Assembly: GCF_001684975.1 (NCBI RefSeq) | Contig: NZ_MAYH01000002.1 | Span: 1 to 64,000 of the forward strand | Origin: Chryseobacterium artocarpi | Lineage (GTDB): Bacteria > Bacteroidota > Bacteroidia > Flavobacteriales > Weeksellaceae | Reading direction: 5' to 3' | DNA: 64,000 nucleotides | Notes under the pieces: model-generated | Told to the model about the DNA's origin: nothing | Seen by the model: the letters and a program-made list of their open reading frames with translations, nothing else | Database searches by the model: none | Shown here: positions 43,205 to 52,216 of the stretch, piece after piece | Layout: the number at the start of each line of letters is the position of its first letter | Numbering within the stretch: the stretch's first letter is position 1 | Made by a program: the position numbers and the translations under genes

Positions 43205-43495
43205 CTATCGCCCTAATAATTTTTCAAGTGCATCCAGATGATCAGTAAATGCCTGTCTCCCACTTTGTGTGACTCGGTAAGAGGTTTTCGGCTTTTTACC
43301 TACAAATTCTTTTTTCACTTCTATATATCCTACTTTCTCCAAAGCGTTACTATGACTGGCAAGATTTCCGTCTGTAATTTCCAGCAATCCTTTCATTTCA
43401 GAGAAATCAACCCAATCGTTTACCATAAGAACGGACATAATGCCCAATCTTACACGGCTTTCAAATTCTTTATTGAGTTGACTGATTTTGATCAT
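43205..43495 (-). CDS. Winged-helix transcriptional regulator
   Basis: This is a 96-residue DNA-binding protein of the small winged-helix type (MarR/PadR-like, often annotated HTH_34 in Bacteroidota). The helix-turn-helix lies near residues 30-60 (SEMKGLLEITDGNLASHSNALEKVG, split), followed by the wing with GKKPKTSYRVTQSGRQAF. Such regulators often sit next to the membrane proteins they control; here a 205-residue membrane protein is 74 bases upstream. The operator is not visible. Confidence 0.85.
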   Translation of the reverse strand: MIKISQLNKEFESRVRLGIMSVLMVNDWVDFSEMKGLLEITDGNLASHSNALEKVGYIEVKKEFVGKKPKTSYRVTQSGRQAFTDHLDALEKLLGR

Positions 43496-43569
43496 AATAG
43501 GTAAAAGGTTGCAGCTATTAAAATGCAGATTATAGCGAATAGCATCCTAAGGGACTGCAAATTTAGTTT

Positions 43570-44187
43570 TTATTTATATTTTTTATGCATAATAAGCCCA
43601 TAAACTATATGCAAAACACCGAAGCCTACTGTCCAGAAGAATAATCCCCAGCCTAAAAAGAAAAGAGAAAATAAACCAAGAATTACTTCACAATATCCAA
43701 GATATTTTACATCTGGTAAAGTGTATCTTTCAGCACTTATTAATCCTAATCCATAGAATACCAAAGTTGTAGGAGCAACCCATACTATTAATTGATGGTA
43801 AATAAGAGCAGCACAGAAGATCCCTCCAGCCGCTAACGGAACTGCAAAAGTCATTAAAAGACGTTTGGTTGTCGCATCCCAGATCTTTAATCCTTTCTTT
43901 TTACTTTTATTAGCTGTAAAAATATATCCACTTAAAACAGCTACCACTAGAACTACCAATCCAGTGATCACTAATTCCTGAACCAATGCCGGAGTAAAGC
44001 TAAGCCTGCCCCCGTTAATGTATTCTACTTTTTTACTTTCCATAGCAAAATAGGCATATCCAGCGCCTAAAAGTGCAACTATGCCTGCCACCACACCGGA
44101 TAGTCCGCTCAAAGAAATAAATCTGGAAGAGCGCTCCATCATGGAACGTATATGAGATAAGTCTTCGTGATAGTTTTTAGAATCCAT
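43570..44187 (-). CDS. Membrane protein of unknown function
   Basis: The 205-residue protein has four to six hydrophobic helices (for example about 25-45, 72-95, 111-132, 170-200) and a soluble start with SHIRSMMERSSRFISLSGLSG. It is probably an inner-membrane protein that pairs with the winged-helix regulator directly downstream. No family known to me. Confidence 0.7.
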   Translation of the reverse strand: MDSKNYHEDLSHIRSMMERSSRFISLSGLSGVVAGIVALLGAGYAYFAMESKKVEYINGGRLSFTPALVQELVITGLVVLVVAVLSGYIFTANKSKKKGLKIWDATTKRLLMTFAVPLAAGGIFCAALIYHQLIVWVAPTTLVFYGLGLISAERYTLPDVKYLGYCEVILGLFSLFFLGWGLFFWTVGFGVLHIVYGLIMHKKYK

Positions 44188-44293
44188 AAAAAGAACTTTG
44201 AATTACAAAGTTATAAATTTTTATTAACCAACAAAATATTTTTTTACTGAAATATGAATTAGTCAAAATGTTTGAACGTAATCATTCATAAAA

Positions 44294-44317
44294 AAGCCGT
44301 TGAATAGATCAACGGCT
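44294..44317 (-). terminator. Terminator after the enoyl-CoA hydratase-like gene
   Basis: AGCCGTTGA and TCAACGGCT form a 9-bp stem, followed leftward by a T-run (TTTTTTATG). It ends the gene at 44341-45105. Confidence 0.8.
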
Positions 44318-44340
44318 CAATATTTTAAATTGACTGAAAA

Positions 44341-45105
44341 TTATTTTGCTCTCAATCTTTCTTTAATTGCTTCAATATTCTTTTTTGCTGAATCTTCTAA
44401 AATAAGACTTGCACTCATATGAATTCTTGCCGGCATCAATTCATTGAAGTGATCTGTACCTTCCCATGATACTTTTTTGATCAACGCTAATGCTTCACTG
44501 CTTCTTGACGCTAAAGTCTGTAAAAACTTCTCCAGTTTTTCATCCATTTCCTGAATATTTTCTGATACGGAATGATACACATTGTGCTGTTCTGCCCATT
44601 CTGCGGATCTGAAGTCTGCATCGATAGCCATTGCGGAGAATTGTGATTTTCCGATTTTTCTTTCTACATAAGGTCCGATTACGAAAGGTCCGATCCCTAA
44701 ATTGATCTCAGTAAGAGCCAATGCAGAATCTTTTGTTGCAAAACAGTAATCTGCTCCACATGCAATACCTACTCCACCACCTGTTGTTTTTCCCTGAACT
44801 CTTACCACTACGATTTTGCCGCAATTTCTCATGGCATTCAGAACTTTTGCAAAACCTCCGAAGAATTTTGTAGAAGCTTCCAGTTCTTCAATGGCTAAAA
44901 GTTCATCGAAGCTAGCTCCTGCACAGAAAGCTTTTTCGCCTTCACTTTTTACTAAAATCGCTTTTACCTCATCCTTTGCTCCTTCATCTAAAATAGTCTG
45001 AGCCAGTTTTTCTAAAATAGCTCCCGGAAGGGAATTACTTTTTGGGGTTCCGAAGGTAATTTCGGCAATATTATTTTTAATTTCTGATACTACGAATTCG
45101 TTCAT
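44341..45105 (-). CDS. Enoyl-CoA hydratase/isomerase family protein
   Basis: This is a 254-residue crotonase-fold protein. The oxyanion-hole strands are AEITFGTPKSNSL and KAFCAGASFDEL, and the second CoA-site segment is TTGGGVGIACGADYCFA. The acidic catalytic Glu region is LTEINLGIGPF. The reaction is probably hydration or isomerisation of an acyl-CoA. It lies 7 kb from the paa cluster, which in this window lacks a separate PaaF hydratase, so it could fill that role, but the sequence does not prove it. Confidence 0.85.
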   Translation of the reverse strand: MNEFVVSEIKNNIAEITFGTPKSNSLPGAILEKLAQTILDEGAKDEVKAILVKSEGEKAFCAGASFDELLAIEELEASTKFFGGFAKVLNAMRNCGKIVVVRVQGKTTGGGVGIACGADYCFATKDSALALTEINLGIGPFVIGPYVERKIGKSQFSAMAIDADFRSAEWAEQHNVYHSVSENIQEMDEKLEKFLQTLASRSSEALALIKKVSWEGTDHFNELMPARIHMSASLILEDSAKKNIEAIKERLRAK

Positions 45106-45268
45106 TTTTATTTTTATTGGATTCTTACAAAAATACTAATTACAGCGGTTTTGAGGAAACTTAGGAGACACAAATTTTGATATAAAAGGCGGAAAATCAG
45201 GGCTGGAAATTATTTATAGAAAAAGTGATTCCCGGTTATTAAATGAAAGCTATAAAAATATCTCTTTA

Positions 45269-45280
45269 CGTAGAAATACG
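45269..45280. promoter_or_regulatory. Inverted repeat CGTA-N4-TACG
   Basis: CGTAGAAATACG (45269-45280) is a short inverted repeat 140 bases before the tail-collar gene. The rest of 45106-45420 has no gene. It may be a regulator site, but a 4-bp half site is weak evidence. Confidence 0.25.
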
Positions 45281-45420
45281 GAGTGCTTAATTTGGTATTT
45301 TCTACTCTAGTACTGCCTTCCGAATAGTTGTTCCTTTGGGTAAGAAAATAAACCATTAAAGGCGGAATCTGAAAAGCCCAGGAACAGAGTAGGAAATTAA
45401 AGCTTAAAAAAACTATTATT

Positions 45421-45969
45421 ATGGACGAGTACATTGGAATTATCAAATTATTTGCAGGAAATTTTGCACCAAGAGGCTGGATGTTCTGTGACGGAAGCTT
45501 ATTAAGAATTTCACAAAACAGTGCTTTGTTTTCAATTTTGGGAACAACGTACGGAGGAAATGGTATTGATACTTTCGCTCTTCCAAACCTTAAAGGGAAA
45601 ATGGCTTTAGGTGCCGGAAATGTAAATGCAAACGAATATTATCCTTTGGGAGTGATGGCTGGAACAACTCAGAATACGCTTTTAGCTGCTAATTTACCAA
45701 GTATTGCGGGAGGTTTTCAGCTTAGAATAAAGAATCAGAATGCCAATAGTGTAACTCCTACTGCCACTTCTTCTTTTGCTATTACAGGAATTCCTAACGG
45801 AAGAGATTTCAGCCCGGTTCCCAATTTTGTAGATGCTGATCCTGATACTACGATCAATATGAAATCAATAATGTACACAGGACAAAATCTTCCCGTGAAC
45901 AATATGCCTCCTTATCTTGGATTGAATTACATTATCTGTGTTGAAGGTATCTACCCTTCTCGTAGCTAA
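45421..45969 (+). CDS. Phage tail-collar domain protein (MdpB-like)
   Basis: This is a 182-residue protein of the phage tail collar/microcystin-dependent protein type. The conserved opening IGIIKLFAGNFAPRGWMFCDG and the internal FSILGTTYGGNGIDTFALPNLKG are intact, with a C-terminal NMPPYLGLNYIICVEGIYPSR. Such proteins occur in phage tails and also as isolated or clustered genes in Bacteroidota genomes. No other phage genes surround it, so it is more likely a host-acquired surface or contractile-system protein than part of a prophage. Confidence 0.85.
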   Translation: MDEYIGIIKLFAGNFAPRGWMFCDGSLLRISQNSALFSILGTTYGGNGIDTFALPNLKGKMALGAGNVNANEYYPLGVMAGTTQNTLLAANLPSIAGGFQLRIKNQNANSVTPTATSSFAITGIPNGRDFSPVPNFVDADPDTTINMKSIMYTGQNLPVNNMPPYLGLNYIICVEGIYPSRS

Positions 45970-46163
45970 AAATATAAAAAACTAATAACAGAAATTCACT
46001 ATCAGATAAAGGTTTTCTTTATTACAATCTGATAGGGTTGGTAGAGGTAAAGACGCAAGACTCTTCTTTTGCAAAACAGGTTCTTAAAATGTAAAATTTC
46101 TGTGTCTTTACTTTTACCTTCAATTATTCATTCATTATAACCTAATTTTTTAAAACAGAAATC

Positions 46164-46991
46164 ATGAAAAGCACTACTTTTTTTATTATCTGTAGCATGC
46201 TCATTTCAATTTTTTCATTTGGGCAGACGAGTACAGAATTATTTGAAACCGAATCATCCGAATCTACTAGTTTTACGGACAATGGTGTAACGTTCAATAT
46301 CATTTCCCATGTGTCTAATTTTGACATTATCAATAGAATCGGTACTGGGTGGAACGGACCTAGTAACTCAATTGACAACAGATATATCGATAACACAGGA
46401 AGTGTAGGACCTGAACAAGCCTCTTTTAGTATAAGAACTACATCAAATCTCTTTAAAGTCAATAGATTTTGGGTATATGTTTCGAACCAATACTCGAACC
46501 AAAATGTTACAGGAACTCTTACTGTAACCGGAAAACTGAGCGGAGTTACAAAATTTTCCAGAACTAAAACCAATAATTTCAATGCATCAATAAGCACCAC
46601 CAATGGTTTTACACTTATTGATTTAACTAATCTGGATGGACAAAATTATTCGAATATTGTCATTGACCAATTGCAGATAACTCTTGGTGGTAATTTTTAC
46701 TATATATCGCTGGATTCATTTACTTGGGTGAAGGATAGTAATATCGTACTAGGAACATCAGAGGCAAAAGTATCTTCTAAAAGCCTGAATGTATATCCAA
46801 ATCCTACAAAAGGACCTCTTTCAATAAAAGCAGATAAAAATTCTGATGCAAAAATTTATAGCGCTGAAGGTAAAATTCTGAAAACAATTCAGCTTCAGAA
46901 AGGTTCTAATGATATCAATATCGCAGATCTTCCAAAAGGAATCTATTTTATAAAAACGGCTACTGAATCCACTAAAGTCATTAAAGACTAA
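46164..46991 (+). CDS. T9SS-sorted secreted protein
   Basis: The 275-residue protein has a signal peptide (about 1-18, ending FSFGQ), a body of about 180 residues with beta-sandwich character (possibly lectin- or adhesin-like), and a T9SS type A sorting domain (NVYPNPTKGPLSIKAD, KGIYFIKTATES). It is a likely surface-bound protein of unknown function. It ends before a strong terminator. Confidence 0.82.
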   Translation: MKSTTFFIICSMLISIFSFGQTSTELFETESSESTSFTDNGVTFNIISHVSNFDIINRIGTGWNGPSNSIDNRYIDNTGSVGPEQASFSIRTTSNLFKVNRFWVYVSNQYSNQNVTGTLTVTGKLSGVTKFSRTKTNNFNASISTTNGFTLIDLTNLDGQNYSNIVIDQLQITLGGNFYYISLDSFTWVKDSNIVLGTSEAKVSSKSLNVYPNPTKGPLSIKADKNSDAKIYSAEGKILKTIQLQKGSNDINIADLPKGIYFIKTATESTKVIKD

Positions 46992-47050
46992 TAACACAAG
47001 ACATCCATATAAGTGCTTGTTCCCATAAAAATTCTAATTCAAGAATGACA

Positions 47051-47083
47051 AAACCCCTTAAATATTAAGGGGTTTGTTTTTTT
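47051..47083 (+). terminator. Terminator after the T9SS protein
   Basis: AAACCCCTTA and TAAGGGGTTT form a 10-bp stem with a 5-base loop, followed by GTTTTTTTA. It ends the gene at 46164-46991 and lies at the 3' end of the convergent helicase gene. Confidence 0.85.
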
Positions 47084-49772
47084 ATCTGGTCCATTTATGA
47101 AGATGTTCTATCCTTCCGTTTCTTTTTAGCAAGGCTTCAAATCTTAATTTTAGCAGGATCTTTCGTCCCTCAATACTTCTTGTAAAAACGAGTTCAGATT
47201 TTCCGATGATCTTATTCCAGCTTTTGTTAAAGAAGTCTGCGCTTTTTTTATTTTTTGAAAATATTTCCGGTATTGGATAATACAGGTCTTTTTTCATGAA
47301 GAAAAAACTCTTCTTTTGCTTCAGTAGGTATTTCGGGTTATCTACTTGGGAAACCAGTTCTTGTAATATCTGTATGAATTGTGCATTTTCATATTGAGTA
47401 CCTCCTTTAAGATAACAGACTGCTCCTTCATTCGTATTGGCAGCACTTACGATGCTCAGTTTTTCAAAAGGTGTCCGGATTACTTTTTCATAGATCAGTC
47501 CGTTCAATACAACCTCAGCAAGAGAGCCAAGTTGTTTTCCGACATCTTTATATTTCATATATTGTCTTGCTGATATGTATAATTTTCTTCCGTATACAAT
47601 AAAACCTGCTCCTCCAAAAAGGGAAATGATTATTGAAAAGCTTTTCATAGAATCAATTTCCTGTATATTCCTGAGTATTCCGAATAAAAGATTCTGCCAG
47701 AATAATAGCACGGAAGATGCCATTACTTTGACCATATTTCCAGACATTTTATTGATGTAATCCATTTTCATTTCCTCCATAGCCATCATATTGATAGCCG
47801 GAACCTGTATTTCTTCTACTAAAATATTCCCCTGATCTAAAGCCTTTGTCCATCTCCCTCTAAGTTCTGCCCTATTTTCAGCAAGATGAAAAAATTTCTG
47901 ATTAACGTCTGAAATTTCATCTTTATGGGCAATGACATTAATATTAAGCCTTTCAAAATTATTCTCAATGGTAGGGTTTTCTTTATTAGAAATTCCGACA
48001 AAGGTTTTAAACCTTCGCTTCATAATGCCCAGATCCTGTCCTCCGTTTGTATCCTCGGCATCAAAGCATACAAGATGCCATATATTTCCCGTTTTATTGG
48101 GGACATCTTTATCTGTTCTTATCACTCGTCCTCTCATTTGATTGGAAAGAACGAAAGAACTCACAAAACTTGCAAGGATCAGAGTATTCATCTTCGGAGC
48201 ATCCCAACCTTCACCTAATAATGATTTTGTCCCTATTAAAACCTGAATTCCTCCGTTTTGGAAAACTTCTGTAATAATGTGTACAATGGCGTGCTTTATT
48301 TGATCAGTAAGACCAATGATAAGATATTCGGGATCATAACTCAATGGTGAAACTGATATTCCCGACAATGATTTTCTGGTACACAGCTCATCAAATATAT
48401 CTTTTGAACTTGCCGGAATGATCACAAGGCTTCCTGTAAGAATTCCTATTTTTTTATGTTGGGAGTTTTCTCTTCTCAATTTTTCAAAAATTGGAACGGC
48501 ACCTATTTTATCAAGATCAATTGTATTCTGAGAACCGTTATTGAGATATTCTTTTTTAATGAAATCGGTAAGGATCACCATTCTGAGATTATCTTTCAAT
48601 ACTGAAAATTCATGATCAGCAATATCTTTTATTCCCTGAAGTTTCCCGATACTTGAATTGAGAATTTGATTTAAATTTTTACTGTTAAAAAAGCTCAACG
48701 TTTTCTTTTCTAAAAAACCATTCCTTTTTAATCTGTTTCCAAGATCTGTACGGTGTTCTTCAAAATCTTTGAAATGAACTTCATCGATCAGTAGGTAAAA
48801 GTCAAGTAATTCTTCAAGCCACAGGAAATCAAACTCAGGAACATATTTTTGTTGATCATCGATAATTTCGAAGTGAACCTCAGCGATTTCTTTTCCTCTG
48901 AAATTAAGATAGACCAACCCAGAGGTGTATGAGGAAATATTTTCATAAATCCATTCCAGATGTTCTCGTGGATTATTGTAAACAGGGTGTTGCTCGATAG
49001 CTTTCAAAAGATTCTCATCGTTTTTGATCTCCTCAAAAAAGCCGATTGCCTGCATATGATAATATTCTATCTTTTTCTGTTCTTCCTCTGAAGGCAATGT
49101 AAAATGTACAAGATCCTGATGTGGACAAAGATCACCTTCTAGCATCAGCTCAGGAACGGATATTTCTACATCTATAGGACCATTCAGCTTGATATACTTC
49201 TGCCATTCACTCCCTGAAACATCAAAAGGTGGTGTAGCGGTGAGAGAAACTACGGTAGGCTCAATTTTTTCCTTCAATTCCATAAGACTTCTCCACCAAG
49301 CATTTTTCAAATGGTGTGCCTCATCCAAAATAAGTGTTCCTACTTTTTGTTTTTGTAGTTTCTTTATAATTTCTGAAAAGGGAACTTTTGAAGATTTTCC
49401 TACTGTATTACTATCTTCTTCGTCCTCTGGTGTTTCAGAAGCAGAATGAATTCCCTGATAGGTAGTCACAGTGATTATTCCCGGGTTTTTAATGTCTGAT
49501 GATATCCAGTCCGGACTCGTTTCTGTATTGAGAAAAAGCTCACAGAATCTTTGAATCCATTGGTTTTTGATTGCCAGTGTTGGGGCTACAATAAGAGCAG
49601 GTTTACCAAGCCTTAGCATTATTTCCAGTCCAAGTACTGTTTTTCCTGATCCCGGAGGTGCAGAAACATGCAGATGGTTATCTGCAAGATAGGTATCAAG
49701 ATTATCAAGAAATCTTTTCTGATATGTACGCCAACTGTATTTAAAAATTGTGTCTTTTGGGAAAACATTCAT
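47082..49772 (-). CDS. SF2 helicase with C-terminal membrane helices
   Basis: This is a large DEAH-box helicase of about 896 residues (start at the ATG at 49772; a GTG two codons upstream is possible). Helicase motifs are clear: Walker A PPGSGKT near 41-47, DEAH near 152-155, SLTATP near 178-183, GEGWDAP near 522-528 and QMRGRVIRT near 547-555. After about residue 680 there are two hydrophobic segments (about 686-704 and 712-730) and a soluble tail. A membrane anchor on an SF2 helicase is unusual. It is the third gene of an operon with DUF4241 and a uracil-glycosylase-like protein, so a role in DNA processing or defence is possible. Confidence 0.82.
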   Translation of the reverse strand: MNVFPKDTIFKYSWRTYQKRFLDNLDTYLADNHLHVSAPPGSGKTVLGLEIMLRLGKPALIVAPTLAIKNQWIQRFCELFLNTETSPDWISSDIKNPGIITVTTYQGIHSASETPEDEEDSNTVGKSSKVPFSEIIKKLQKQKVGTLILDEAHHLKNAWWRSLMELKEKIEPTVVSLTATPPFDVSGSEWQKYIKLNGPIDVEISVPELMLEGDLCPHQDLVHFTLPSEEEQKKIEYYHMQAIGFFEEIKNDENLLKAIEQHPVYNNPREHLEWIYENISSYTSGLVYLNFRGKEIAEVHFEIIDDQQKYVPEFDFLWLEELLDFYLLIDEVHFKDFEEHRTDLGNRLKRNGFLEKKTLSFFNSKNLNQILNSSIGKLQGIKDIADHEFSVLKDNLRMVILTDFIKKEYLNNGSQNTIDLDKIGAVPIFEKLRRENSQHKKIGILTGSLVIIPASSKDIFDELCTRKSLSGISVSPLSYDPEYLIIGLTDQIKHAIVHIITEVFQNGGIQVLIGTKSLLGEGWDAPKMNTLILASFVSSFVLSNQMRGRVIRTDKDVPNKTGNIWHLVCFDAEDTNGGQDLGIMKRRFKTFVGISNKENPTIENNFERLNINVIAHKDEISDVNQKFFHLAENRAELRGRWTKALDQGNILVEEIQVPAINMMAMEEMKMDYINKMSGNMVKVMASSVLLFWQNLLFGILRNIQEIDSMKSFSIIISLFGGAGFIVYGRKLYISARQYMKYKDVGKQLGSLAEVVLNGLIYEKVIRTPFEKLSIVSAANTNEGAVCYLKGGTQYENAQFIQILQELVSQVDNPKYLLKQKKSFFFMKKDLYYPIPEIFSKNKKSADFFNKSWNKIIGKSELVFTRSIEGRKILLKLRFEALLKRNGRIEHLHKWTR

Positions 49773-49821
49773 GATCACAATTTAATAAAAAACTGTCATT
49801 GAATCATGAAAAATAGGATGG

Positions 49822-50517
49822 TTATTGATTTTCTCCTTTCAATGCCAGAATGTATTTGTCTATATAAAGCTGTTTTTCTTTTGATTTGTATTGCTGGATA
49901 TATCTGGGATGCTCCAGAACAGTCATTTTTTCAAATAGATTGGCTTCCTTATTAAGTTTTGTAATAAAGTCTGCATTCTTTTTTCCAAGGATAAAAACTT
50001 CTGAATGGTCAAGGTTCAGGCTGAGGTGCTGCTTTAATGATTCGATCATAAAGTTTTTTACAGCTTCGAAAAGTTCTTTATCGTCATAGTAATTGGCATT
50101 CAGCCATCCATTCTTTGTTTTTCTGACAATGGCTAAAGGAAATGGTGAATTGATATAAATGTCTTTATAAAAAAGATCTGCCCCACCATAGTCTGCAATC
50201 ATATCATACATGAATACGGAAGAGACTTCATAGGTATGGGCGGATTTCATTTTAATACCACAAACCGTTTCCAATCTTTTGGTATCGGTGAACGGAACTC
50301 CCGTAACTCCCGCTCCATGACGGCTGGGATTGATTCCAATGATGAATTTTCTTTTGTTGGAATCATTATAATATTTATGATAAAACTTTTGCATAACGAT
50401 CATTGTTTCCGGATTATCCAGATATGGATTCAAAATATCAAAACCTTCAGGAAGAGCTCCGGTATAAGTTAGATTTTCATTGAATGTAATGACCTGATCT
50501 GCAAAAGTTTTATTCAT
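49822..50517 (-). CDS. Uracil-DNA glycosylase-family protein (SMUG2-like)
   Basis: The 231-residue protein resembles the SMUG2-like branch of the uracil-DNA glycosylase superfamily. The conserved motif GINPSRHGAGVTGVPFTD (residues 61-78) is the water-activating segment, and VLEHPRY near the C-terminus is the equivalent of the HPS-type motif. It should excise a damaged or modified base from DNA. It begins 5 bases after DUF4241 and is followed 49 bases on by the helicase. Confidence 0.78.
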   Translation of the reverse strand: MNKTFADQVITFNENLTYTGALPEGFDILNPYLDNPETMIVMQKFYHKYYNDSNKRKFIIGINPSRHGAGVTGVPFTDTKRLETVCGIKMKSAHTYEVSSVFMYDMIADYGGADLFYKDIYINSPFPLAIVRKTKNGWLNANYYDDKELFEAVKNFMIESLKQHLSLNLDHSEVFILGKKNADFITKLNKEANLFEKMTVLEHPRYIQQYKSKEKQLYIDKYILALKGENQ

Positions 50518-50522
50518 TGGAT

Positions 50523-51296
50523 TTATTTTAGAAAAACAAAATTATCCTGTGGACCTGATTCTTCGTCGTCATCCTCTTCTTCATCGAACTCTGAAAATTC
50601 TAATTCAATATCAATGAAGTGAATATATAATCCACAAATTTTGTCATGTTCATCATAAGCGAAATAAACGGGATATACTCCATCTCCTATTCCACTTGCA
50701 AATATTGGAATCTGATATTCTGTACCCGGCACCTTCCAATTGATCCAATCTCCCAGATCTCTTTGGTTTCTCGGATTCTCTTTATAGCTTTTTGCAAACA
50801 GCTCAGCAAAGTAATCATCATAAATATTCTCTACTTCCAGCTCATCAATAAACTTATCCACATAAGGAACCGCTTCCGGATCGGTAATACAGGCTAAACC
50901 GGCATCTACATTAAATCCAAAAAAAGCATCTTCATCAGTATCGTCGATATTTTCAGTGCCAATTAAAGCTTCTCTGTAAATAACAGGCTTTTCTTTAGTA
51001 AATTCTACCTTTACAGCGGCATAACGATCTCCCCAATCTTCCAGTTTTGCCACAGCAATCGTGACCGGAAAATTACCTTTGGGAACTTCAACAAAGAAAG
51101 GTTGTTCCTTTTGATTCAGATATACCAAAGGGTCTCTTACAATTACTTTTCCTGATGGTAAAGAAACATTTCCTATTTCCATTGTTTCCATCTTCTGCTC
51201 CATGATTTCCTCAGAGGTAAAATAGCTTTCGATATCTATCGGAGATATTAGTTTGTCTTTTATCTCCTCCCATTTTTGCATCCAGCTTTCGTTCAT
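50523..51296 (-). CDS. DUF4241 domain protein
   Basis: The 257-residue protein matches the DUF4241 pattern (KVIVRDPLVYL, FPVTIAVAKLEDWGDRYAAVKVEF, NVDAGLACITDPEAV, then ASGIGDGVYPVYFAYDE). The function is unknown; some members occur in polymorphic-toxin immunity loci and others stand alone. It is the first gene of the operon with the glycosylase and the helicase. Confidence 0.78.
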   Translation of the reverse strand: MNESWMQKWEEIKDKLISPIDIESYFTSEEIMEQKMETMEIGNVSLPSGKVIVRDPLVYLNQKEQPFFVEVPKGNFPVTIAVAKLEDWGDRYAAVKVEFTKEKPVIYREALIGTENIDDTDEDAFFGFNVDAGLACITDPEAVPYVDKFIDELEVENIYDDYFAELFAKSYKENPRNQRDLGDWINWKVPGTEYQIPIFASGIGDGVYPVYFAYDEHDKICGLYIHFIDIELEFSEFDEEEDDDEESGPQDNFVFLK

Positions 51297-51451
51297 TGTT
51301 TTTATTTTATGATTGAGGTTTAAAGATAGTGCTTCGGGAAGTAATTCTCAAAAACATTGATCTATTAATTCAATTATTCTGTAACTTCGTTGTAATGAAA
51401 AGGCATTAATGTAATAGATCATCTCATCCGTTAATTAATAATTTTTGCCTT

Positions 51452-52141
51452 ATGATCGGAATTATAATTGAGCTGATTATTTCATGGATTTTACTAAAAT
51501 TCATTGAAAAAAAGAACCTTTCTGTTCTTGGATTTAAAGTTTTTGCAAGTAGACTCAATAACCTTGGAACAGGATTTTTATTAGCTGCTGTAGCATGCAG
51601 TCTTTACCACGTAATGACTACTTCGTTTATAGATAACACTTGGGTCATTAACAAAGAAATGACTGTTCAAAAAATCTTAGCAGGTATTTGGTGGGTTTTA
51701 AAATCTGTTGTGTTTGAAGAACTGCTTTTCAGGGGTGCTTTACTTTATATTGCCATTCAGAAATTAGGGGACAAAAAAGCATGCATTCTTTCTGCTATCT
51801 GTTTTGGTTTTTATCATTGGTTTTCTTACAATGCTTTCGGTAATCCAGTACAAATGGGCATTATTTTCTTTATGACAGGTATTTTCGGATACGTTCTCGC
51901 TATTTCTTTTGCTAAGACTCAATCGTTATACCTTCCTATAGGATTACATTTGGGCTGGAATTTATTTAATATTCTTGTGTTTTCCAATGGTCCTTTGGGA
52001 AAACAATTTCTAATGAAAGCCAATGACCATCATCTTGAAGGTATTATCTCACTGATTGTTTTCCTTTTTCAAATTTTTGCTTTGCCTGCTTTAGTGTATG
52101 GATATTTCAGATTCTTTAAGGTTTGCCGCTCGAATGATTAG
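51452..52141 (+). CDS. CPBP family intramembrane metalloprotease
   Basis: This is a 229-residue membrane protein of the CPBP/CAAX family. The catalytic motif is FEELLFRG with E89, E90 and R94; the histidine motifs are FGFYHWF near residue 122 and GLHLGWNLF near 170. Six to eight membrane helices are visible. Members cleave prenylated proteins in eukaryotes; in bacteria many act in bacteriocin immunity or are of unknown role. No peptide gene adjoins it. Confidence 0.88.
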   Translation: MIGIIIELIISWILLKFIEKKNLSVLGFKVFASRLNNLGTGFLLAAVACSLYHVMTTSFIDNTWVINKEMTVQKILAGIWWVLKSVVFEELLFRGALLYIAIQKLGDKKACILSAICFGFYHWFSYNAFGNPVQMGIIFFMTGIFGYVLAISFAKTQSLYLPIGLHLGWNLFNILVFSNGPLGKQFLMKANDHHLEGIISLIVFLFQIFALPALVYGYFRFFKVCRSND

Positions 52142-52166
52142 GTTGATTGTCGCTGTATAAAATAAG

Positions 52167-52200
52167 AACTCCCTTCCAACATTGTGCTGAAAGGGAGCTT
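52167..52200. terminator. Terminator between the CPBP gene and paaZ
   Basis: CTCCCTT and AAGGGAG form a stem around a 15-base loop that may fold further. In the leftward direction it is followed by TTCTTATTTTAT. It should serve the converging CPBP gene and paaZ. Confidence 0.6.
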
Positions 52201-52216
52201 TATTATTTACTTTGAA

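Noticed and set aside
45210..45446. 78-codon minus-strand ORF overlapping the tail-collar start
   Set aside because: Lies over the upstream region and start of a well-supported gene and has no protein-like pattern.
45421..45969. Prophage call based on the tail-collar gene
   Set aside because: No integrase, capsid, portal or other tail gene lies nearby.
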